From Ketobacter sp963922875 (GTDB taxonomy: Bacteria; Pseudomonadota; Gammaproteobacteria; Pseudomonadales; Ketobacteraceae): a stretch of DNA of 64,000 bases. The DNA lies in assembly GCA_963922875.1 (NCBI GenBank), contig CAWUJH010000001.1, positions 248,001 through 312,000 on the forward strand, given 5' to 3'. Below are positions 45,001 to 51,556 of this stretch, piece after piece (within the stretch, counting starts at the first letter, position 1; every line of letters starts with the position of its first letter). A model generated the notes under the pieces. That model ran no database searches and was not told the origin of the DNA. It saw only the letters and a program-made list of their open reading frames with translations. The position numbers were made by a program, and so were the translations under genes.

Positions 45001-45739
45001 ACCCTTAGATCCCCGCCATCGTTTAGTCACAACAAAATACAATCCGGCTCGAACCTGGACGGCGGAAAACTCCGTGGGTATTGGCGGCTCCTATTTGTGT
45101 GTCTACGGTATGGAAGGCCCTGGCGGTTATCAATTTATTGGTCGCACCTTGCAAATGTGGAATCGCTATCGCACCACAGAAGCCTTTAGCAAACCCTGGC
45201 TGTTACGTTTTTTTGATCAGATTCGTTTTTATGAAGTGAGTGCGGAAGAAATCCTCGACATCCGAGAACGTTTCCCTCGGGGTGACTATCCATTGCGGGT
45301 GGAAGAGACCCGCTTTAATCTCGATGAATACGAACAATTTCTAACGGATAACCAAGCAACCATTAAAGACTTCACCGAGCAACGTAATCAGGCATTTGAA
45401 ACGGAATTACAACATTGGATTGATAGCGGACAATTCCACTATGACTCAGCGCAAAGCGACGAAGATCCACAACCACTGGATGATCAGCTAGCCGAAAACT
45501 GCTTCGCGGTAGAGAGTCATGTGGCGGGGAACCTTTGGCAATGGCAAGTCAAAGAAGGCGACATACTGGCCGCAGGAGACACGGTTTGTATTTTAGAATC
45601 CATGAAAATGGAAATCGAAGTTACGACACCACAAGCCGGACAAGTGATCCGTCTCAATCGCCAGCAAGGACAACAAGTTAGCGCCGGACAAACATTATTG
45701 ATTATTGAAGACATCATTGACCATACCGATGGGGAGTAG
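42092..45739 (+). CDS. Biotin-dependent guanidine carboxylase (annotated as urea carboxylase)
   Basis: A 1215-aa multidomain enzyme that carboxylates guanidine (or urea) using ATP and bicarbonate. Domains in order: biotin carboxylase (about 1-450; ILKSTAGGGGIGM, FLEVNTRLQVEHGVTE), carboxyltransferase AHS2/KipA-like part (about 453-757; YPGRVGYWDVGVPPSGPFDNY), AHS1/KipI-like part (about 800-1050; EFGPQQLDIRLRFRVHAL), and a biotinyl domain with Lys1172 in ESMKME. The guanidine riboswitch and the two deiminase subunits argue for guanidine rather than urea as substrate. It ends 6 bp before the allophanate hydrolase gene. Confidence 0.93.
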   Translation: MFNKVLIANRGAIAVRIIRTLKQMGIQSVAVYAEADKDSLHVLHADEAYSLGEGGATETYLNQQKLMALMQEQQIDAVHPGYGFLSENPQFVEFCEANNIAFIGPTADQMRSFGLKHTARDIAQKNHVPLLPGTDLLYSLEEAISAAAAIGYPVILKSTAGGGGIGMQMCQTEQQLQNSYASVKRLSANNFSNDGVFIEKYITRARHIEVQVFGDGNGVAVALGERDCSAQRRHQKVLEETPAPNLSDNLRQTLHETAQRLVAAVAYRNAGTVEFIFDDATQEFYFLEVNTRLQVEHGVTEQVYGVDLVEWMVRLAAGELEDLNQRAAQLSPQGHAIQARIYAENPFKDFQPCAGLLAVTQWPEQKAKTLRIDHWISPGLEVSARFDPLLAKMIAWAPSRNEAIAELSSALAETTLQGIETNKYYIEAVLQTEAFKHGTLHTRYLNDFRYDSHTIEVLSPGTQTTIQDYPGRVGYWDVGVPPSGPFDNYSFRLGNKIVGNSASAAGLEITLNGPKLQFNTATTIAIVGAPIDAQLDGVELSLWQRHNVEAGQVLTLGKITTAGARAYLMVAGGIEGNCYLDSQSTFTLGQFGGFSGRVLRTGDVLHLSATEQAFAGADNHSAPIAPGILPAIQNQWQLRVIYGPHGAPDFFTPDDIEMFFSQQWEVHYNSSRTGVRLIGPKPQWARASGGEAGMHPSNIHDNAYAIGTVDFTGDMPVILGPDGPSLGGFVCPATVISADLWKLGQLRAGDKIQFVPVTQASAKAIEQQQLAQIETLQQQPEFTPSVCPIAELNAIHSEQDDIVYRAAGDKYLLVEFGPQQLDIRLRFRVHALMLWLQEHIELDPQLDAIQELTPGIRSLQIHYDNLRLSLDSLVVILNGAHQELMSRETLEVSSRVVYLPLSWDDPACQLAVQKYEQSVRKNAPWCPSNIEFIRRINGLDSIQAVKDIVFNARYVVMGLGDVYLGAPVATPLDPRHRLVTTKYNPARTWTAENSVGIGGSYLCVYGMEGPGGYQFIGRTLQMWNRYRTTEAFSKPWLLRFFDQIRFYEVSAEEILDIRERFPRGDYPLRVEETRFNLDEYEQFLTDNQATIKDFTEQRNQAFETELQHWIDSGQFHYDSAQSDEDPQPLDDQLAENCFAVESHVAGNLWQWQVKEGDILAAGDTVCILESMKMEIEVTTPQAGQVIRLNRQQGQQVSAGQTLLIIEDIIDHTDGE

Positions 45740-45745
45740 CAGGTA

Positions 45746-47590
45746 ATGTTCGACTTTTCTAAACTGAATATGACGCTAGGCGGGCTGCAACAACACTATC
45801 AACATAATGATTTCAGCCCTGCCGAGCTGGTGGATCATTTGCGTCAACAGAGTTTGGCCGAAAGTGAAAATCCTGTGTGGATTCATTTGCTGGATGAGGC
45901 AGAAATAAAGCCCTATTTAGATTTCTTAGCGGACAAAGATCCCGCTGACTTGCCCCTATATGGAATACCGTTTGCGATTAAAGATAATATTGATCTGGCT
46001 GGCGTAGCCACGACTGCGGCCTGTCCGGATTTCAGTTACGAGCCAACAGAAAGCGCCCATGTAGTAGCACGGTTACTGGCCGCTGGTGCATTACCTATGG
46101 GCAAAACCAATCTGGATCAATTTGCCACTGGATTAGTGGGTGTTCGTTCCCCTGAACCCTGGGGGCCCTGCCAAAATGCCTTGAATCCGGACTATATTTC
46201 GGGAGGCTCAAGCTCCGGGTCCGGCGTTGCCGTCGCCAAAGGCTGGGTGTGCTTCTCCCTCGGCACGGACACGGCGGGCTCAGGTCGGATACCCGCCGCC
46301 ATGAATAACATTGTCGGCCTTAAGCCCAGTTGTGGGGTACTCAGCACCCGAGGCGTGGTGCCTGCGTGTCGCAGCCTGGATTGCGTCAGTATCTTTGCCC
46401 TCACTTGCGAGGACGCTAACCGGATCTTCGACTGTGTGGCGCAATATGATCCACTGGACGATTATTCCAGACCCAATCCTTTCGCCAACGGTCCCCGCTA
46501 TTTTTCCAATACGGTAACCAATATCACTCTGGGTATTCCCAGTGCTGAGTTGCTGGCGTTTTTTGGCAATCAGGAGGCCCAGCGGCTGTTCCAGGATACG
46601 GTGGAGAAACTGAAGTCCATCGCGGGTTTGCAATTGGTTGAGATTGATTTTACGCCCTTTAAAGAGGCCGCCAAATTACTCTATGAAGGGGCCTGGGTGG
46701 CCGAACGTTATCTTGCCACCTCCCCTCTGATCAAAGACTCTCCTGAATCCATGCTGCCCGTTATTCAGACTATTATTGGGGGCGGTGATAAGCCCTCGGC
46801 CTTAGACACCTTCAGCGGCCAATACAAATTGCGCCACTATCGCCAGCTCGCCACTCAGCAGTTGGCCAAAGTGGACGCCATTGTAACACCCACCGCTGGC
46901 AGTACCTTTACCATCGACGAGGTCCTAGCCAACCCCATAGAGCATAATAGTCAATTGGGTTACTACACGAATTTTATGAATCTGTTGGATTGCAGCGCCG
47001 TCGCTATACCCACGGGCTTTTACCCATGCGGCGTGGGATTCGGCATCACCTTATTTCACGAGGCTTTTGCCGACAAGAAACTGCTCTCTATCGCCGCCTG
47101 CCTGCAACGACATATTGAGCTACCCTTGGGCGCACTGTCCTCAAGTTCAGCGCAGCTTAAAGCAGCGCCCACCACGTCTGGGAGTCGGTATCCACAAGAC
47201 TGTGTTGATGTGGTGGTTTGTGGTGCTCATCTCGACGGTTTACCACTGAACTGGCAACTGAAAGAGCGCGGTGGGAAATTTATCGAAGCCGGTCTTTCCA
47301 GCCCCAACTATGAACTCTATGCCTTGGCCGGTGGGCCACCCTTCCGCCCAGGTATGGTCCGAGTGGAGGAAGGTGGCAGCAACATTGAAGTAGAGGTTTG
47401 GCGGTTACCGCTCAAGGAATTTGGTTCGTTTGTGGCCGAAATCCCTGCGCCCCTGGGTATCGGCAAGGTGGAACTGGAAGATGGCCGCTGGTTATGCGGC
47501 TTTATGTGTGAGGGTTCGGCTATTAAACAGGCGGAAAATATCACTCATCTTGGTGGCTGGAGAAGCTACATGAAGCAGAAAAACCCTTAA
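45746..47590 (+). CDS. atzF: Allophanate hydrolase AtzF
   Basis: Hydrolyses allophanate to two ammonia and two CO2, the last step of the pathway. It is 614 aa, the full two-domain form. The amidase-signature domain carries the catalytic triad Lys79 (GIPFAIKDN), Ser155 (GGSSSGSG) and Ser179 (TDTAGSGR). The C-terminal domain (about 470-614; VVVCGAHLDGLPLNWQL, YELYALAGGPPFRPGMVRV) decarboxylates the intermediate. It is the last gene of the guanidine operon and is followed by a strong terminator. Confidence 0.95.
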   Translation: MFDFSKLNMTLGGLQQHYQHNDFSPAELVDHLRQQSLAESENPVWIHLLDEAEIKPYLDFLADKDPADLPLYGIPFAIKDNIDLAGVATTAACPDFSYEPTESAHVVARLLAAGALPMGKTNLDQFATGLVGVRSPEPWGPCQNALNPDYISGGSSSGSGVAVAKGWVCFSLGTDTAGSGRIPAAMNNIVGLKPSCGVLSTRGVVPACRSLDCVSIFALTCEDANRIFDCVAQYDPLDDYSRPNPFANGPRYFSNTVTNITLGIPSAELLAFFGNQEAQRLFQDTVEKLKSIAGLQLVEIDFTPFKEAAKLLYEGAWVAERYLATSPLIKDSPESMLPVIQTIIGGGDKPSALDTFSGQYKLRHYRQLATQQLAKVDAIVTPTAGSTFTIDEVLANPIEHNSQLGYYTNFMNLLDCSAVAIPTGFYPCGVGFGITLFHEAFADKKLLSIAACLQRHIELPLGALSSSSAQLKAAPTTSGSRYPQDCVDVVVCGAHLDGLPLNWQLKERGGKFIEAGLSSPNYELYALAGGPPFRPGMVRVEEGGSNIEVEVWRLPLKEFGSFVAEIPAPLGIGKVELEDGRWLCGFMCEGSAIKQAENITHLGGWRSYMKQKNP

Positions 47591-47597
47591 CAGGATC

Positions 47598-47624
47598 AGC
47601 AACCCATCATGGGTTGCTTTATTC
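47598..47624 (+). terminator. Rho-independent terminator of the guanidine operon
   Basis: AGCAACCC (47598-47605) pairs with GGGTTGCT (47611-47618) around the loop ATCAT, followed by TTTATT. It begins eight bases after the atzF stop and overlaps the stop of the convergent ydjM-like gene, so it may also affect that transcript, although there is no U-run in the other direction. Confidence 0.85.
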
Positions 47625-48446
47625 GCCCTCTTCACCGCCACGTTTGGGAAGGGAGATTTTATGCTCTTCCCAGAATGCCTTGGCTTCTTCCCAATAACTC
47701 AACACCGGTTCTTTGGCCTGTTCCACTTCCATTTCGATGGAAGTGCGCACATATTCTTCGTTAAACCAGCGCGGATCTACTTTTCGAACCATGGTCTCCA
47801 TGGACTCCATCTGAATATTCAGTGGTGGCAAAAACCAAATCATGGCAAAGACAAACACGGCCATTACCGCCGATCGTCCCCAGCGCTCTACAGAAAACAG
47901 TTTCAATGCCGTGCCAAAAGAGCGCTTCAATTTAACATTCATCAAGTCAACAGCGAAGGTTTCATCTAGCGCTAAATGCAGCAGATAACCCATCCCTAAA
48001 AACAAACCCAGCAACCAGGAATTAGTATGACTTAACTTTAGGGTCCAGGAAGCTAAAAGAATGGTGATAAAGGCGAAAAATACCGCACCTAAAACCGAAT
48101 GGAGAACACCGCGATGCTGAGTGAACTTTTGGAAAAACAACATCAGCGGGAAGCGAATGATAAAATAAATCAGTCCCAGGAAAAGCCACGAAGTCCACAT
48201 GCCCCATTGATTACTAGACAACCAATACAGGGTCAGTCCCATCACAATAAAGGCGAGAAAATTGAAGAAGGCCTTTGATGCGGTATTGTCATCCACATCG
48301 ATATCCGGTAATAAACTACCGATGGCTCCCGCAGCCCAGAGCCCAAGGCTCATGCCCAAATCACACCAACCAGCAAAATAACATAAGCTGGCGGACATGC
48401 CTGCAACGAATGAACCAGCGGCGAAGTGGGTATTGAAATTGGCCAT
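47619..48446 (-). CDS. YdjM-like membrane-bound metal-dependent hydrolase family protein
   Basis: A 275-aa membrane protein of the YdjM family. The N-terminus FNTHFAAGSFVAGMSASL and the acidic motif GSLLPDIDVDD, together with FTQHRGVLHSVLGAVFF and LHLALDETFAVDLMN, are diagnostic. About five to six hydrophobic helices are visible. Homologues are inner-membrane proteins of uncertain activity, some LexA-regulated. No clear LexA box was found in front of this copy. It converges on the guanidine operon. Confidence 0.88.
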   Translation of the reverse strand: MANFNTHFAAGSFVAGMSASLCYFAGWCDLGMSLGLWAAGAIGSLLPDIDVDDNTASKAFFNFLAFIVMGLTLYWLSSNQWGMWTSWLFLGLIYFIIRFPLMLFFQKFTQHRGVLHSVLGAVFFAFITILLASWTLKLSHTNSWLLGLFLGMGYLLHLALDETFAVDLMNVKLKRSFGTALKLFSVERWGRSAVMAVFVFAMIWFLPPLNIQMESMETMVRKVDPRWFNEEYVRTSIEMEVEQAKEPVLSYWEEAKAFWEEHKISLPKRGGEEGE

Positions 48447-48768
48447 AGGAAAGTGCCTGTCTAACGTAGTTATTTAGGAAAGAAGTGTACTATCGTAAAT
48501 TGACGATGGAAAGGGTAATACGCTGGACATCCCACGAAAGCATAGTCTATTTGCTGCTGCTCAACCATAATCGCGAACAATTAACCCTCACATGATTGAA
48601 TCTAACCTCCAAAACAGAAATTAATAAATCCAAACTGTCTATGAAATATTTGCCCGAAGATAAGGTATTAAAAAAACCTCTGTCCTAAAAAGTATGCCTA
48701 CTTTTTATAATGTGCGATAATTTAGCTTGCAGCATGCACTGCAATCAACGCCGAAAAAGGAATAACAA
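48447..48768. other. Divergent intergenic region before the sulfotransferase gene
   Basis: These 322 bp hold the promoters of the ydjM-like and sulfotransferase genes. A seven-base-pair AT-rich hairpin, AAAAAGT (48687-48693) with ACTTTTT (48700-48706), runs into a TATAAT at 48706-48711, which could be the sulfotransferase -10 box; no good -35 box precedes it. A near-palindrome around 48729-48746 (TTGCAGCATGCACTGCAA, reading from the TTGCA) is a possible operator. No ORF or RNA gene is recognised. Confidence 0.4.
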
Positions 48769-49800
48769 GTGAACAAATCAAAATCTGATGAAGAAAGGAA
48801 CTTCTTCATCTTGGGTAGCCCTCGCTCGGGCACATCCTTAGTAAGTCGCATGTTAGATTCCCATGCCAATATTGTTATCCCTCAGGAAACTCTGTTTTTT
48901 AAAATGTTCACCCCTTTACTAAAATATTATGGGGATTTGAGTCACCGGGAGAACCAGACGGAGTTATTAAAGGACGTTATTGATACCCGAATCATTGGCT
49001 ATTGGTCGCCACGGCCCACAGTGGAAGGAGCGACCCCCTTACTAGAAGGGGAAGGCTGTGGCCCTGTACTGAAAGCGCTAATCATGTCTACCGCGCAAGA
49101 CAAGCAGATTGCTTGCTGGGGTGAAAAAACACCAGGCCACGTTTTTTACTGGCGCAGTATTAAAAAAGAATTCCCTGACGCAAAAATCATTCATATCGTG
49201 AGAGACGGCCGTGATGTGGCCTCGTCCTTTATTAATGCACGCATGGGACCAACAACCTTTATTGCGAGCGCCATACTCTGGTGCCGCTACCTAAAGACCA
49301 TGAAACACATTTCTGACGAGTGTACGAGCAACCAGTTTTTGGAAGTAAAGTACGAAGCACTGTTAGATTCGCCCAAAACTGAGCTGATTAAAATTTGCTC
49401 TTTCCTTGGCACGCCTTACTCCGATTCAATGTTGCAATTTTACAAAAAGGAAGACCTTTATACGACAGATGCAGCCAATGAAGAGAATCTACAGAAACCA
49501 TTGCTGCGAGATAATAAAGAAAAATGGCGCGAGAGCATGAGCACCAAACAACTGCAGATTTTTGAAACTATAGCCGGTGGCTGGCTTGAATATTATGGCT
49601 ACCCTCTTGCGAATACAGAAGGCCCCGCCAGTGCATTGGAGATTTTTACGCTGCGCTGGATCATATCGCCTTATCTTCGATTTTTCTCCCGCGCCAGGGA
49701 CACCAAAGGTCAGAAAGAATTCCTGAGCATTCAAACTATAAAATTCAAAAGGATTTTACGTTTCTATTTGGCAAAACTCAGCCCATCTAACAGTCTATGA
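48769..49800 (+). CDS. Sulfotransferase family protein
   Basis: A 343-aa PAPS-dependent sulfotransferase-like protein. The 5'-phosphosulfate loop is ILGSPRSGTSLVSRMLDSH (residues 14-32). The 3'-phosphate motif is IIHIVRDGRDVASSFINARMG. GTG start with AAAGGA nine bases upstream. It probably sulfates a glycan or lipid at the cell surface, but the acceptor is unknown. Its stop overlaps that of the convergent UPF0104-like gene by six bases, so the transcripts overlap. Confidence 0.88.
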   Translation: MNKSKSDEERNFFILGSPRSGTSLVSRMLDSHANIVIPQETLFFKMFTPLLKYYGDLSHRENQTELLKDVIDTRIIGYWSPRPTVEGATPLLEGEGCGPVLKALIMSTAQDKQIACWGEKTPGHVFYWRSIKKEFPDAKIIHIVRDGRDVASSFINARMGPTTFIASAILWCRYLKTMKHISDECTSNQFLEVKYEALLDSPKTELIKICSFLGTPYSDSMLQFYKKEDLYTTDAANEENLQKPLLRDNKEKWRESMSTKQLQIFETIAGGWLEYYGYPLANTEGPASALEIFTLRWIISPYLRFFSRARDTKGQKEFLSIQTIKFKRILRFYLAKLSPSNSL

Positions 49801-50772
49801 ATTCAGTTTATTCAGTTCTTCAACGCTAGGCTTTGGCCCATGATCAAATTGCCATAACAAAGTAAAAATCACGATCTGTGTTAACTCAATTCCACGCATT
49901 AGCAGAGCAATACTTAAAGCCTCTGCAGCTGGAATTCCAAAGGGTTTAAGTAACAAGACCAAGGCCCCTTCTCGCACGCCAATGGAAGAGAAAGAAACGG
50001 GGATACGATCAATTAAAGACAAGACCGGTGTAGCCGAAACAAAAAATAATAAAGAAACAGAATCAATACCCAGCGAGCGCACACAAAAATACAAGATAAT
50101 TCCATAGAAAAATTTCTCGATAATCGACAACGCTATGTAACTATAGAGCGCCTTCGATTTACCTTGGAAACGCTCCAGGCTGACCAAAGCCGGTTCAATT
50201 TTATGTTTAATCTTTTTTGGTAGCCATTGCCAGACTGGCAGTGCACTTAGCTTATCTACGTTGCGAACAAGCATATAAAACAGCAAGAAAAAACCTAAAA
50301 TCCCCAGGAAACAACTCACTGCGATGATGGTTTCATAGCCCAACGACAAGTAGCTTGCAAAGAAGCTAAACATCAGAACAACAACAAAGAGCGAGGTTAA
50401 AATACCAAAAAACCGCTCCACAATAATGCTTGAAACAATATTGGCTATGCGTGAATCAAATTTTCTTACGTAGTAGGTTTTATAGGCATCGATCCCCAAG
50501 GTGGAAGGCAAAAAATAGCGATAAGCACAGCCTTTGAGATAACCCATAACCGGCACAGTAAAGTGCACCTTAATATCAACTATTCGCAGCAGAATATTCC
50601 ACTTCGCTCCCATATAAGATTGATCAATAATCACCATTACAAAGCCAAAAAAGTACCACACCGGGTTTACCTGACTTATGGTTTGAAAAACCTGATTGAG
50701 ATCCACAACACTTAAAATAACGCCAATCAAAACCACTGAAACAACAATTTTCACTATTTTTTTTGAATTCAT
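49795..50772 (-). CDS. Lysylphosphatidylglycerol synthase TM-region family protein (UPF0104)
   Basis: A 325-aa membrane protein with about eight helices. It matches the flippase-like part of MprF without the synthase domain. Characteristic blocks are LPSTLGIDAYKTYYV, IVSSIIVERFFGILTSLF and RIPVSFSSIGVREGALVLLL. Stand-alone members are usually tied to export or modification of lipids and glycans. It follows the alpha/beta hydrolase gene by 28 bp and may be in that operon. Substrate unknown. Confidence 0.85.
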   Translation of the reverse strand: MNSKKIVKIVVSVVLIGVILSVVDLNQVFQTISQVNPVWYFFGFVMVIIDQSYMGAKWNILLRIVDIKVHFTVPVMGYLKGCAYRYFLPSTLGIDAYKTYYVRKFDSRIANIVSSIIVERFFGILTSLFVVVLMFSFFASYLSLGYETIIAVSCFLGILGFFLLFYMLVRNVDKLSALPVWQWLPKKIKHKIEPALVSLERFQGKSKALYSYIALSIIEKFFYGIILYFCVRSLGIDSVSLLFFVSATPVLSLIDRIPVSFSSIGVREGALVLLLKPFGIPAAEALSIALLMRGIELTQIVIFTLLWQFDHGPKPSVEELNKLNS

Positions 50773-50800
50773 AACTAATCAGCAACGTCACTTATCAATA

Positions 50801-51556
50801 CTATAAAGAATTATTCAGCCATTGTTGCACTTGATAGATAACCCAATCACTGTCATCCAGTGTTAAATCGTGACCGGCTTTAGCATGACATTGAATAGGC
50901 CACTGCCATGCGCTGGCCAGGCAGGCACTGCACTGCGCATCTACCAACCGGTCACGGGTACTACTGAGCAATAGAACGTTATCGTGCGGCTTATTTTTTG
51001 GCATGGAAAAACGCGAGGCGGCAATCAATTGACGCACAGCGTTACTTTCGCTGGTGGGATACCTATGGGCAAAGTCAGCCCAATTAGCCGCCAAGGTTTC
51101 TTTATCTGAATATAAATTAGTACTCACAGATAAAATCAGACGCTCGCGTGCTATTGCGGAATGATTTACGAGTAAATTGTAGAGAATTTTTGGGTAGTTT
51201 CGTGGTTTTAACCGCTGCGCGAATGTACTACAGCCCCGAAGCGAGGTATTAATGATCACGGCTCCCGCAACCTGGTGACCAAATCGGCTCATCCAATCAA
51301 TAGCCACCATCCCACCCATTGATATGGCAAACAAGTAAACCGGGTAAGTAACCCCCATGCCATCCAATTGCTCTCTCACTGAATCCACCATTTTATCTAT
51401 GGACAGAGGGCTACGCTGGTGACATAGGTATCCGTTACCCGGCAAATCAATCAAGTGAACGTGGTCATCCGGAAAGGCCTGACTAAATTTTTCCGGAAAA
51501 GAGCTCCAATGGTGTTGGCTTCGTACCAAACCCCGCAAAAATACCCAATGCTTCAT
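50801..51556 (-). CDS. Alpha/beta hydrolase
   Basis: A 251-aa alpha/beta-hydrolase fold protein. The oxyanion segment is VFLRGLVRSQHHW near the N-terminus. The nucleophile elbow is FAISMGGM (A-x-S-x-G in place of the usual G-x-S-x-G). VDAQCSA and the final block AKAGHDLTLDD supply the acid and histidine. Its start overlaps the stop of the DUF748 gene by 4 bp (ATGA), indicating translational coupling. BioH-like or lipase-like roles are possible, but no substrate can be assigned. Confidence 0.85.
   Translation of the reverse strand: MKHWVFLRGLVRSQHHWSSFPEKFSQAFPDDHVHLIDLPGNGYLCHQRSPLSIDKMVDSVREQLDGMGVTYPVYLFAISMGGMVAIDWMSRFGHQVAGAVIINTSLRGCSTFAQRLKPRNYPKILYNLLVNHSAIARERLILSVSTNLYSDKETLAANWADFAHRYPTSESNAVRQLIAASRFSMPKNKPHDNVLLLSSTRDRLVDAQCSACLASAWQWPIQCHAKAGHDLTLDDSDWVIYQVQQWLNNSL

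Noticed and set aside
37772..47590. Urea degradation as the function of the carboxylase operon
   Set aside because: The guanidine-I riboswitch and the two DUF1989 deiminase subunits, which urea breakdown does not need, point to guanidine.
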